Source of the DNA: DASRDU01 sp035560235
Lineage (GTDB): Bacteria > Acidobacteriota > Blastocatellia > RBC074
Direction of reading: 5' to 3'
Assembly (NCBI GenBank): GCA_035560235.1
Contig: DATMAG010000120.1
Coordinates: 8,481 to 72,480, forward strand
Length of the DNA: 64,000 nt
Positions 1 to 11,944 of this stretch are shown here, piece after piece. The position numbers were made by a program, and so were the translations under genes. The number at the start of each line of letters is the position of its first letter. Position 1 is the stretch's first letter. The notes under the pieces were generated by a model. It saw only the letters and a program-made list of their open reading frames with translations, was not told the DNA's origin and did not search any database.

Positions 1-1
1 G

Positions 2-286
2 ATCGCCTTCTGGGCCTTCGTAACCGGCATCTTTGAAATCATCACCGCCATCAGACTGCGCCGCGAAATCACGGGCGAATGGCTGATGGGGCTGGCCGGA
101 GTGCTGTCAATTCTCTTCGCTGTGCTGCTGGCAATCTGGCCGCTGGCCGGCGCTCTTTCAGTGTTGTGGCTGATCGGCGCTTACGCAATCTTTTTCGGCG
201 GGCTGATGATTGCGCTCGCCTTCAGGCTGCGCGGCAGACGCGAACCGGGCGATCAGATTCATCACACTCCGGCAGCAGTTCATTGA
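2..286 (+). CDS. HdeD/DUF308-like membrane protein, C-terminal fragment
   Basis: The reading frame is open from the window edge and ends at a TGA at 284-286, leaving about 94 residues. It is strongly hydrophobic with at least three membrane segments and short Arg-rich loops, and residues such as FVTGIFEIITAIRLR and GAYAIFFGGLMIALAFRLR match the repeated 'G-x-xxEIxxAxRLR' pattern of HdeD-type acid-resistance membrane proteins (DUF308). The family role is poorly defined. The N-terminus lies outside the window. A hairpin separates it from dnaK, so it is probably a separate transcript. Confidence 0.7.
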   Translation: MAFWAFVTGIFEIITAIRLRREITGEWLMGLAGVLSILFAVLLAIWPLAGALSVLWLIGAYAIFFGGLMIALAFRLRGRREPGDQIHHTPAAVH

Positions 287-289
287 ACC

Positions 290-330
290 CCCGGGAGCGC
301 GAGCTTCCCGCTCCCGGGCAGTGATTTTTG
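290..330 (+). terminator. Hairpin with T-run between the HdeD-like gene and dnaK
   Basis: A perfect 10-bp stem (290-299 with 309-318, arm CCCGGGAGCG) encloses a 9-nt loop and is followed six bases later by a TTTTT run (325-329). It ends only about 13 bases before the dnaK ATG, so it could terminate the upstream gene or sit in the dnaK leader. Confidence 0.5.
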
Positions 331-343
331 AACGAGGCGGATT

Positions 344-2251
<1,908 letters not shown>

Positions 2252-2447
2252 TGAGCGCGGCGACGGGCTTCGGTTCGCTGCTGACTGACTGATGCCGTCA
2301 TTCAGGATGCGAAGGTTACCGGTGAGGCCGGGCCTCTGTTGTCTCAACAAAGGCGGCGCAGCCGGGCCATCGTTCATCGGGAATGGCCTCTCAGCCGGAC
2401 AGCAGCGAACTGAGGGTGAACCAGACAGCGTTAACGACGGGGATGTG

Positions 2448-2936
2448 ATGCCTGATCAGCCTCCGGAAAATTCGGGCCAGGCCAGAGCTGAAACGCCTGA
2501 TGAAAACGATCAGCTCAGAGCCGAACTCAATCGCGAACGCGAGATGCGCTTGCGCGCCCTGGCCGATTTTGACAACTACCGCAAGCGCGTCGAACGCGAA
2601 CGCGAGAGCGCGGCGCAGGCGGGCAAACGTCAGCTTGTCATGTCGCTGCTTGAGGTCATGGACAATTTCGAGCGCGCGCTCGCTCACACCCGCGAATCAC
2701 CCGAAGCAGTCGCCGAAGGCCTGCGCGCCATTTACAGACGAATGCTCAGTGTCCTTGAAGCGCAGGGCATCACTTCGTTTGAAAGCGTGGGCGAGAGCTT
2801 CGATCCCGCGCTGCACGAAGCAATTGGTACCGTGGCCAGCGATCAGCCGTCAGGCACGATTCTCGATGAACTGAGTCGCGGCTGGCGCTGGGGCGATGAG
2901 ATCCTGCGCCCGGCCCGCGTCAGAGTAGCTGAATAG
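2448..2936 (+). CDS. grpE: Nucleotide exchange factor GrpE
   Basis: About 162 residues when started at the ATG at 2448; an in-frame ATG at 2292 exists, but the added 52 residues (MPSFRMRR...) do not look like GrpE. A Glu/Arg-rich N-terminal coiled coil leads into the signature ADFDNYRKR, then VMDNFERAL and GESFDPALHEAIG, and the C-terminal beta domain with GWRWGDEILRPARVRV. GrpE releases ADP from DnaK. The TAG stop lies inside the first unit of the TAGTGGT repeat that separates it from dnaJ. Confidence 0.93.
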   Translation: MPDQPPENSGQARAETPDENDQLRAELNREREMRLRALADFDNYRKRVERERESAAQAGKRQLVMSLLEVMDNFERALAHTRESPEAVAEGLRAIYRRMLSVLEAQGITSFESVGESFDPALHEAIGTVASDQPSGTILDELSRGWRWGDEILRPARVRVAE

Positions 2937-3028
2937 TGGTTAGTGGTCAGTGGTTAGTGATAAGCAGCCGAACTTCAAAGGCTCGAATCCGGCCACTGAC
3001 CACTAACCACTGACCACTGACCACTAAC
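2934..3028. repeat. TAGTGGT/CAGTGGT heptamer repeats in inverted orientation
   Basis: Several copies of a 7-base word (TAGTGGT, CAGTGGT) occupy 2934-2959, and their reverse complements (ACCACTA, ACCACTG) occupy 2994-3028, so the whole gap can fold into one long hairpin. It fills the grpE-dnaJ spacer up to the dnaJ start. The same heptamer reappears at 17465-17492 inside xoxJ. Confidence 0.9.
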
Positions 3029-3030
3029 CT

Positions 3031-4065
3031 ATGGCAGTCAGGTTCCGCGATTACTACGAAGTCCTCGGCGTCGCCCGCGCGGCGAGTGAGGATGAGATCA
3101 AGAAGGCGTATCGCAAGCTGGCCCGCAAATATCACCCCGACGTCAACCCGAACGACAAAGAAGCTGAAGAGAAGTTCAAGGAGATCAGCGAGGCTTACGA
3201 GGTTCTCTCCGATCCGGAAAAACGCCAGCGTTACGATCAGCTCGGCGCGAACTGGAAGGCAGGTTCGGACTTCACGCCGCCGCCCGGCTGGGAGAATGTG
3301 CGCGTTGAATACGGCGATTTCGGCGATCTCTTCGGCGGCATGGGCGGGCGCGGCGCGGGCGGGTTCAGTGACTTCTTTGAAAGCCTGTTCGGCGGCAGGC
3401 GCGGCGCACGCGGTGGCGCGGGCTTTGCCATGCGCGGGCAGGACATCGAAGCCGCAATCGAACTCACGCTCGAAGAGGCTCATCGCGGCACAACACGCAC
3501 GATCACCTTGCCGACCACAGTTCCATGTCCGACCTGCCAGGGCAGCGGCATACAGAACAGCAAGCCCTGTCCGACCTGTCGCGGCGCCGGTGTCGTGCCG
3601 CAGCCGAAGACTCTGGATGTGAACATTCCCGCCGGAGTGCGCGAAGGCTCGGTCATTCGCCTGGCCGGTCAGGGCGAAGCGGGAACACGCAACGCGCCGC
3701 CGGGTGATCTGCTGCTGCGCGTGCGCCTCGCGCCGCACCGGCTCTTCACCGTTACCGGCGAAGGCGACATTCAGCTTGATCTGCCCGTTGCGCCCTGGGA
3801 AGCGGCGCTTGGAGCAAAGGTCAGCGTGCCGACGCTCGATGGTTCGGTTGAGATGACGATTCCTGCCGGAGCGCAGGGCGGCAGGCGCTTGCGGCTGCGC
3901 GGGCAGGGCCTGAATCGCCGTGGCGGCGGGCGCGGCGATGAATACGTCAGACTGAAGATCGTCATTCCGCCCAATCCGACTGACAGCGAAAGGCAGTTGT
4001 TTGAGAAACTCGCCGCCGAATCGCGCTTCAATCCGCGCGACCTGATGAACGGAGCCGGAAGATGA
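3031..4065 (+). CDS. dnaJ: DnaJ-type co-chaperone with a reduced zinc finger
   Basis: The 344-residue protein begins with a J domain (residues about 5-72) carrying the HPD triad in YHPDVNPNDKEAEEKF, followed by a Gly/Phe-rich linker (FGGMGGRGAGGFSDFF). Only two CxxCxGxG-type motifs are present (CPTCQGSG and CPTCRGAG) instead of the four of classical DnaJ, so it could bind one zinc at most. Two C-terminal beta domains follow (DVNIPAGVREGSVIRLAGQG). It lies between type I and CbpA-like type II J proteins and is next to a CbpM-like gene. The ATG directly abuts the heptamer repeat and has no evident Shine-Dalgarno. Confidence 0.9.
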   Translation: MAVRFRDYYEVLGVARAASEDEIKKAYRKLARKYHPDVNPNDKEAEEKFKEISEAYEVLSDPEKRQRYDQLGANWKAGSDFTPPPGWENVRVEYGDFGDLFGGMGGRGAGGFSDFFESLFGGRRGARGGAGFAMRGQDIEAAIELTLEEAHRGTTRTITLPTTVPCPTCQGSGIQNSKPCPTCRGAGVVPQPKTLDVNIPAGVREGSVIRLAGQGEAGTRNAPPGDLLLRVRLAPHRLFTVTGEGDIQLDLPVAPWEAALGAKVSVPTLDGSVEMTIPAGAQGGRRLRLRGQGLNRRGGGRGDEYVRLKIVIPPNPTDSERQLFEKLAAESRFNPRDLMNGAGR

Positions 4066-4373
4066 CCGAGATGCAATACCAGATCACGCTCTGCCGGGCC
4101 CGGAGCGAACAACTGACGCTCGACGCGCTCGCCGTCTGCACCGGCCTTCACCCCGGGCTGATTGAACGCTTCGTTGAATACGGACTGCTCGAACCCGAAT
4201 GCGCCAGCCCGCAGCGGCTCTTCAGCGCTTCGTGCATTGCGCGCCTGCGCACGATTGAAAGACTGCGCCGTGATCTCGGCGCCAACCTGGCGGGCGTGGC
4301 CATCATCCTCGATCTGCTTGACCGGATGAATGCCCTGCAGCGCGAAGTTGAAAGGCTGCGCAGTCAGTTCTGA
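4062..4373 (+). CDS. CbpM/MerR-like chaperone modulator
   Basis: A 103-residue protein overlapping dnaJ by the ATGA quartet. It has a MerR-type helical N-terminus (LDALAVCTGLHPGLIERFVEYGLLEP), the RLFSASCIARLRTIERLRRDLGANL segment and a C-terminal coiled coil (ALQREVERL). In Escherichia coli CbpM binds and restrains the J domain of CbpA; translational coupling to this dnaJ suggests the same role. A DNA-binding HspR-like role is less likely because the usual basic wing is weak. Confidence 0.75.
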   Translation: MTEMQYQITLCRARSEQLTLDALAVCTGLHPGLIERFVEYGLLEPECASPQRLFSASCIARLRTIERLRRDLGANLAGVAIILDLLDRMNALQREVERLRSQF

Positions 4374-4399
4374 GCCTGAATCTCTGATGAGGTGGATTG

Positions 4400-7039
4400 A
4401 TGGACATCAATCGTTTCACTGAAAAGGCACAACAGGCGCTGAGCGCGGCGCAGACCAGAGCGGCGCGTTACAGTCATCAGCAGGTGGATGTGGAGCACCT
4501 GCTCGCGGCGCTGCTCGAACAGGAGCGCGGACTGGCCGTTTCGATTTTCACCAAAGCCGGAATTCACGCCGACGATCTGAAACGCCGCGTCGAACAGGAG
4601 CTTGAGCGGATGCCGAAAGTCTCAGGCCCGTCGGGCGCGCCAGATCAGATCTATGTCACGGCGCGCCTGAACCGCCTGCTCGCGCAGGCTGAAGATGAAG
4701 CCGCGAGGCTCAAAGACGATTACATCTCGGTCGAACATCTGCTGCTCGCAATGACCGATGATTCCGGCACGACCGGGCGCATCCTGAAAGAGTTCGGCGT
4801 CACGCGCGACCGGCTGATGCGCGCCTTGCAGGAGGTGCGCGGCAATCAGCGCGTCACTTCGCAGAATCCTGAAGCGACTTATGAAGCGCTCGAACGTTAC
4901 GGGCGCGACCTGACGCAGTACGCGGCGAAGGGCAAGCTCGATCCGGTGATCGGACGCGATGATGAAATCCGCCGCACGATTCAGGTGCTTTCGCGTCGCA
5001 CCAAGAACAATCCGGTGCTGATTGGTGAACCGGGCGTCGGCAAGACCGCGATTGTTGAAGGACTCGCGCAGCGCATCGTGCGCGGTGATGTGCCGGAAGG
5101 ATTGAAGGATAAAAAGATCGTCGCGCTCGATATGGGCGCGCTGATTGCAGGCGCAAAGTATCGCGGCGAATTTGAGGAGCGGCTCAAGGCCGTGCTGAAG
5201 GAAGTTCAGGAATCGCAGGGCGGCATCATCCTGTTCATTGACGAACTGCACACGGTTGTCGGCGCGGGCAGGGCCGAAGGCGCTATGGATGCGGGCAACC
5301 TGCTCAAGCCGATGCTCGCGCGCGGCGAACTGCACTGCATCGGCGCGACAACGCTCGATGAATACCGTCAGCATATTGAAAAGGACGCCGCGCTCGAACG
5401 CCGCTTTCAGCCGGTGCTCGTGGATCAGCCTTCGGTTGAGGACACGATTTCGATTCTGCGCGGCCTGAAGGAGCGTTACGAAGTGCATCACGGCGTGCGC
5501 ATTCGCGATTCGGCGCTCGTTGCGGCGGCGGTGCTGTCGAATCGTTATATCACCGAACGCTTTCTGCCCGACAAGGCGATTGACCTGGTGGATGAGGCGG
5601 CGGCGAAGCTGCGCACCGAGATTGATTCGATGCCGACTGATCTTGATGAAATCTCGCGGCGCGTGATGCAGCTTGAAATCGAACAGGCGGCGCTGAAGAA
5701 AGAGACCGACCCGGCCTCGAAGGAGCGGTTGCAGAAACTTGAAAAGGAACTCGCTGAGCTGAAGTCGCAGGCCGATGCGCTGCGCGCGCAGTGGCAGGTC
5801 GAAAAACAGAGCGTGCAGCGACTGCGCAGCCTGCGCGAACAGATCGAACAGACGCGCATTGAAATCGAGCAGGCCGAACGACAGTACGATCTGAACCGCG
5901 CCGCTGAACTGCGCTACGGTCGTCTGGCCGAGCTTGAACGAAAGCTTCAGGCTGAAGAGGAGATGCTGACGAAGAAGCAGAACACATCGCGGCTGATTCG
6001 CGAAGAGGTTGACGAAGAGGATATCGCGCAGGTCGTCAGTCGCTGGACGGGCGTGCCTGTCTCGAAACTGCTCGAAGGCGAAGTGCAGAAGCTGCTCACG
6101 CTCGAAGACGAACTGCATCGGCGCGTGATCGGGCAGGATGAAGCTGTGACTGCCGTGGCCGAAGCCGTCATTCGCGCGCGGTCGGGACTCAAGGACCCGA
6201 ATCGTCCGATTGGTTCGTTTATTTTTCTCGGCCCGACCGGCGTGGGCAAAACGGAACTCGCGCGGGCGCTCGCGGAATTTCTCTTCGATGACGAACACGC
6301 GATGATCCGGATTGATATGTCCGAGTATCAGGAGAAGCACACCGTTGCACGGCTGATTGGCGCGCCGCCGGGTTATGTCGGTTATGAAGAAGGCGGGCAG
6401 CTGACTGAAGCCGTCCGGCGCAGGCCGTATTCGGTGATTCTCTTCGATGAAATCGAAAAGGCGCATCACGATGTCTTCAATGTGATGCTGCAGATTCTCG
6501 ATGACGGGCGGCTGACCGACGGTCAGGGGCGTGTGGTCAATTTCAAAAACACGCTGGTCATTATGACCTCGAACATCGGCAGTCAGCGCATTCTGGAATA
6601 TCGCGGCGCGTTTGCGGGCGAAGGCTACGAGCGCATGAAGGAAGCGGTGCTGGAAGAGATGCGCCATTACTTCCGGCCCGAATTTCTCAATCGCGTGGAT
6701 GAGATCATCGTCTTTCACGCGCTCTCTGAAGAGCACCTCAAGCAGATCGTCGAGATTCAGCTTGGCCGGTTGCGGCAGCGGCTGGAGGAGCGACACATTC
6801 AGATCGAACTGACCGACGCGGCGCGCACGCATCTGGTGCAGACCGGGTTCGATCCGAATTACGGAGCGCGGCCACTCAAACGCGCCATTCAGCGCGAGAT
6901 TGAAACGCCGCTCGGACGTCGCCTGCTGAAAGGCGAAATCCGCGATGGTCAGACGGTGCTGATTGATTACGACCCGGCGGGTGGCCTGACCTTCACGCCG
7001 CAGACCAGCAGCGCGCAGGAGCGTGTCGCGGCAAGCTGA
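4400..7039 (+). CDS. clpB: ClpB disaggregase
   Basis: About 879 residues from the ATG at 4400, which has AGGTGG four bases upstream; a TTG one codon earlier is less likely. Order: paired Clp N repeats (1-150), AAA+ D1 with Walker A GEPGVGKT and Walker B IILFIDELHT, the middle coiled coil (about 410-530, rich in Glu/Lys/Arg), then D2 with GPTGVGKT, pore-loop GYVGYEEGG, VILFDEIEKAH and sensor residues near FRPEFLNRVDE. No ClpP-binding IGF loop was seen. With DnaK it pulls proteins out of aggregates. It belongs to the + strand heat-shock block. Confidence 0.96.
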   Translation: MDINRFTEKAQQALSAAQTRAARYSHQQVDVEHLLAALLEQERGLAVSIFTKAGIHADDLKRRVEQELERMPKVSGPSGAPDQIYVTARLNRLLAQAEDEAARLKDDYISVEHLLLAMTDDSGTTGRILKEFGVTRDRLMRALQEVRGNQRVTSQNPEATYEALERYGRDLTQYAAKGKLDPVIGRDDEIRRTIQVLSRRTKNNPVLIGEPGVGKTAIVEGLAQRIVRGDVPEGLKDKKIVALDMGALIAGAKYRGEFEERLKAVLKEVQESQGGIILFIDELHTVVGAGRAEGAMDAGNLLKPMLARGELHCIGATTLDEYRQHIEKDAALERRFQPVLVDQPSVEDTISILRGLKERYEVHHGVRIRDSALVAAAVLSNRYITERFLPDKAIDLVDEAAAKLRTEIDSMPTDLDEISRRVMQLEIEQAALKKETDPASKERLQKLEKELAELKSQADALRAQWQVEKQSVQRLRSLREQIEQTRIEIEQAERQYDLNRAAELRYGRLAELERKLQAEEEMLTKKQNTSRLIREEVDEEDIAQVVSRWTGVPVSKLLEGEVQKLLTLEDELHRRVIGQDEAVTAVAEAVIRARSGLKDPNRPIGSFIFLGPTGVGKTELARALAEFLFDDEHAMIRIDMSEYQEKHTVARLIGAPPGYVGYEEGGQLTEAVRRRPYSVILFDEIEKAHHDVFNVMLQILDDGRLTDGQGRVVNFKNTLVIMTSNIGSQRILEYRGAFAGEGYERMKEAVLEEMRHYFRPEFLNRVDEIIVFHALSEEHLKQIVEIQLGRLRQRLEERHIQIELTDAARTHLVQTGFDPNYGARPLKRAIQREIETPLGRRLLKGEIRDGQTVLIDYDPAGGLTFTPQTSSAQERVAAS

Positions 7040-7306
7040 GGCTGAGGAATTGAGTGATGCGTCTCTGAGCAGTCTTTGAAAGTGAAAGCCGAACAGAACA
7101 CTGATTGAACTGATGCGGCTGATCGGCACAGACCAGAATCCGTACCAGTCAGTTCTGTCTGTTTCATCCGTGTTCTATTCAGGCTCAGCAGAATGGACTG
7201 CGGATTGAACGGATGCGACGGATTGATGCTGATCCGCTGCAGCTGTCTCATCCGTATTCCATTCCGCGTCGAGCCGCAACAATTGCATCTGTGAAATGAG
7301 CAAACC

Positions 7307-7663
7307 GTGAAGCGAGCAACATCTCTCTTTTTATTTTCCAGCGAAGCCGCCGCTGAAATGGTCTGGCGACCGCTGGCCGATATTTATCGCACGCGCGACG
7401 GCTGGGCAGTCAAGCTCGATCTGGCCGGGGTCTGTCCCGAAGATGTCACCGTCGTCACACGCGGATCGCAGGTTTACATCAGTGGTTCACGGCGCGACCG
7501 GATCATCGAGGAAGGCTGGAATCTGTATGCGATGGAGATTGCATACTGCCACTTTGAGCGCGTGATTGAACTGCCTGATGAACTGGAACGCGCAGCCATC
7601 AGCCTCGAATGCCGCGAAGGCATGCTGATTGTGCGTCTGGCTCGCAATGAGGAGAATCAATAA
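7307..7663 (+). CDS. Hsp20/alpha-crystallin small heat-shock protein
   Basis: The 118-residue product contains an alpha-crystallin domain: WRPLADIYRTRDGWAVKLDLAGVCPEDVTV opens the fold, then SGSRRD, a YCHFERVIELP segment and the closing EGMLIVRLAR, which stands where most family members have GVLxVxLPK. It lacks a long C-terminal tail. The GTG at 7307 is favoured because typical family members carry about 15 residues before this point; an ATG at 7358 would give 101 residues. The stop overlaps the lon start as TAATG, so the two are translationally coupled. Confidence 0.8.
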   Translation: MKRATSLFLFSSEAAAEMVWRPLADIYRTRDGWAVKLDLAGVCPEDVTVVTRGSQVYISGSRRDRIIEEGWNLYAMEIAYCHFERVIELPDELERAAISLECREGMLIVRLARNEENQ

Positions 7664-10020
7664 TGAGTGAACAGGAACAGATTGAAACTCTGCCGGTGCT
7701 GCCGCTCAAAAACACAGTTCTTTTTCCCGGCCTGATGATGCCGCTCACAGCGGGCCGTCCCGCTTCGATTGCCGCGGTTGACGCGGCGCTCTCGAGCGAA
7801 GGCAAGGAACTCCTCGTCATCGCGCAGCGCGACGCCGCAGTTGAAGTACCCGGCCCGAACGATTTCTTCAGCATCGGCACAAAGGCCGTAGTCAAGCGCA
7901 TGGCCCGGCAGCCGGACGGCGCTGTGGCCCTGATCGCACAGGGCGTCGAGCGGGTGGTGCTGATCAGAATCGAAGAGACTGAACCTTATGCGAAAGCGCG
8001 GGTCAGAACCTCTCCGGTGCCTGAAGAACAGAGCACTGAGATTGAAGCCATGCAGCGCGCCATCCTCGAACTTGCCGGGCGTGCCGTGCAACTGGCGCAG
8101 CCGAACGCGCCGGAAGAGTTCGCGCGGATGATTGCAGGCAATGAAGACCCGCTGCGGCTCGTTTATCTGATCGGTTCGCTGATGGGTCTGCCGGTCGAAA
8201 AGGAACAGGCGCTGCTTGAAGCCGCGACGCGGCTCGATGCGCTGCGGCTGCTGCATTCGTACCTGCTGCACGAACTGCAGGTGCTGGAACTGCGCAATCA
8301 GATCAACACGCAGGCACAGACTGAAATGAACAAGCAGCAGCGCGAATATTTTCTGCGCCAGCAACTGCGCGCCATTCAGCAGGAACTTGGCGAGGAGAAT
8401 CCCGAACAGGCCGAAGCCGCGCTGCTGCGACAGCAGCTTGACGAAGCTCATCTGCCTGACGAAGTTCGCAAAGAGGCTGAACGCGAACTCGGACGCATGG
8501 AAAAGCTGCCGCCCGCCGCGCCCGATTACCACGTCATTCGCACTTATCTGGAACTGATTCTCGAACTGCCCTGGCGCAAAAGCACCGAGGACAACCTTGA
8601 TCTGCAGCGCGCGCGGCAGGTGCTTGATGAAGACCACTTCGATCTGAAGGAGGTCAAGGAGCGCATCCTCGAACACCTGGGCGTGCTGAAACTCAACCCT
8701 GAAGCCAACGCGCCGATTCTCTGTTTCGTCGGCCCGCCAGGTGTCGGCAAGACTTCGCTCGGTCAGTCAATCGCGCGGTCGCTCGGTCGCAGGTTCGAGC
8801 GTATCAGCCTGGGTGGAATGCATGATGAAGCCGAACTGCGCGGGCATCGGCGCACGTACATCGGCGCGCTGCCGGGCCGCATCATTCAGGCCATGCGACG
8901 CGCGGGCGCCAACAATCCGGTGCTGATGCTCGATGAAGTTGACAAACTCGGACGCGACTTTCGCGGCGATCCGGCGGCGGCGCTGCTCGAAATTCTCGAT
9001 CCGGCGCAGAACCACTCATTCCGCGACAACTATCTCGATCTGCCGTTCGATCTCTCGAAGGTCTTTTTCATCGCTACGGCCAACACGCTCGACACGATTC
9101 CGCAGCCGCTGCTCGACCGCATGGAACTGCTGCGCCTGCAGGGTTACAGCGAGGAGGAGAAGCTCGAGATTGCGCATCGCTATCTGATTCCGCGTCAGGT
9201 GCGCGAGGCGGGGCTGACGGCGGAACAGTTCACGCTCGAAGATGAAGCGCTGCGCCACGTCATTGCGCGATACACGCGCGAAGCGGGCGTCAGGCAGCTT
9301 GAACGCGCCATCGGGCGGCTGGCGCGACGTGTGGCGCTGCGCTTTGCCGAAGGCCACACCGGAGCGGTCACCATCACGCTCGGCGATGTGCCGGAGATGC
9401 TCGGGCCGGAGCGTTATTCATTCGAACTGACGCGCAAGCAGCTGCCGCCGGGCGTGGCGACCGGCCTGGCGTGGACTGAAGCGGGCGGCGATGTGCTGTA
9501 CATCGAAGCGACGGTGCTGCCTGCCGGGCGCGGGCTGACGCTGACCGGACAGCTTGGCGAAGTGATGCAGGAATCGGCGCGGGCCGCGCAGAGTTACATC
9601 TGGTCGCACGCTGAAGACCTTGGCATCGGAGCAGATGTCTTCAAGGACACCGGCGTGCACATTCACGTTCCGGCTGGCGCGATTCCCAAGGATGGCCCGT
9701 CGGCGGGGATCACGATGGCGACGGCGCTCGCTTCGATCTATTCGAGACTGCCGGTGCGCAGCGATACGGCGATGACCGGTGAAATCACGCTGACGGGACT
9801 GGTGCTGCCGATAGGCGGCGTCAAGGAAAAGGTGCTGGCCGCGCGTCGCGCCGGACTGCGCCGCGTAATTCTGCCTGCCGAAAATCAGAAGGATCTGCGC
9901 GAACTGCCTGAGAACGTGCGCAGTGAGATTGAATTCATTCTGGCTGAAAGGATCGAGGATGTGCTGGCTGCCGCGATTCCTGAACTGGCCACACGCCTGC
10001 ATCTGATCGAAGCGGCGTGA
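7663..10020 (+). CDS. lon: ATP-dependent protease Lon
   Basis: 785 residues, the usual length for LonA. The N-terminal substrate domain starts LPVLPLKNTVLFPG, a coiled linker follows, and the AAA+ module has Walker A GPPGVGKTS and Walker B PVLMLDEVDKLG. The protease domain has the catalytic Ser in PKDGPSAG (about residue 680) and the catalytic Lys in GGVKEK (about 723). It degrades misfolded and regulatory proteins in the cytoplasm. The 1-base overlap with the hsp20 gene suggests joint heat-shock expression. A 10-bp hairpin follows the stop. Confidence 0.97.
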   Translation: MSEQEQIETLPVLPLKNTVLFPGLMMPLTAGRPASIAAVDAALSSEGKELLVIAQRDAAVEVPGPNDFFSIGTKAVVKRMARQPDGAVALIAQGVERVVLIRIEETEPYAKARVRTSPVPEEQSTEIEAMQRAILELAGRAVQLAQPNAPEEFARMIAGNEDPLRLVYLIGSLMGLPVEKEQALLEAATRLDALRLLHSYLLHELQVLELRNQINTQAQTEMNKQQREYFLRQQLRAIQQELGEENPEQAEAALLRQQLDEAHLPDEVRKEAERELGRMEKLPPAAPDYHVIRTYLELILELPWRKSTEDNLDLQRARQVLDEDHFDLKEVKERILEHLGVLKLNPEANAPILCFVGPPGVGKTSLGQSIARSLGRRFERISLGGMHDEAELRGHRRTYIGALPGRIIQAMRRAGANNPVLMLDEVDKLGRDFRGDPAAALLEILDPAQNHSFRDNYLDLPFDLSKVFFIATANTLDTIPQPLLDRMELLRLQGYSEEEKLEIAHRYLIPRQVREAGLTAEQFTLEDEALRHVIARYTREAGVRQLERAIGRLARRVALRFAEGHTGAVTITLGDVPEMLGPERYSFELTRKQLPPGVATGLAWTEAGGDVLYIEATVLPAGRGLTLTGQLGEVMQESARAAQSYIWSHAEDLGIGADVFKDTGVHIHVPAGAIPKDGPSAGITMATALASIYSRLPVRSDTAMTGEITLTGLVLPIGGVKEKVLAARRAGLRRVILPAENQKDLRELPENVRSEIEFILAERIEDVLAAAIPELATRLHLIEAA

Positions 10021-10041
10021 AGCCCGGAACAGAAACGAAAC

Positions 10042-10070
10042 AGTAGTGCGACTCCCGCAATCGCACTACT
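10042..10070 (+). terminator. Hairpin after lon
   Basis: A perfect 10-bp stem, arms AGTAGTGCGA (10042-10051) and TCGCACTACT (10061-10070), with a 9-nt loop. It is followed by CCTCCTTTC rather than a clean T-run, so termination would be weak or factor-assisted. Confidence 0.5.
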
Positions 10071-10100
10071 CCTCCTTTCAGTCTCCTTTCAGATAAAGTC

Positions 10101-10123
10101 GTGCGACTGAAATCTGGTCGCAC
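10101..10123 (+). other. Short hairpin in the lon-rho gap
   Basis: Arms GTGCGAC (10101-10107) and GTCGCAC (10117-10123) pair perfectly. The 345-base gap 10021-10365 holds this and the preceding hairpin; I see no gene in it. It may form part of the rho leader, which in other bacteria carries autoregulatory sites. Confidence 0.35.
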
Positions 10124-10365
10124 AACAGCCGCTGCAATTGCGCGCAGCGACTGCGAGGCAACGACCCGCTGTCGGCTGCCATCAAAGCGGGCGCACAAAC
10201 AGCCGATTCCCCTGCGACCAGAAACCAGCATTCAGAACACACAAACAACGGGGGCAAGCCCCTGGCCGGTTTTCATCAATCGGGAGCCTGACTGATGAGT
10301 TGTGATGAAACCTCAGGCAGAGGTGAGCATTCCGGCTGAGCGTCCGAAAGGGCAAGGAGAGAATT

Positions 10366-11688
<1,323 letters not shown>

Positions 11689-11702
11689 GGCTGAGACAGG
11701 GA

Positions 11703-11796
<94 letters not shown>

Positions 11797-11944
11797 CATC
11801 AGCTTTCGTCGCGTCCGTGCCTGGCGCAGGCGGGCAGGTCGCTTCGACTGCCGTGAAGGGTTCGAGAATGTGGTGGCTGTGTTCCGCGCCTTGCGGTGGC
11901 TGAGGCTTCATCGAAGCGGGTAAATTCTGTCGTGAGTGAGAAGT

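Noticed and set aside
2292..2447. N-terminal extension of GrpE
   Set aside because: The extra 52 residues do not fit the family and the ATG at 2448 begins a normal GrpE N-terminus.
4622..7129. 835-codon open frame opposite clpB
   Set aside because: Antisense shadow of a GC-rich gene with no family motifs; clpB is certain on the plus strand.
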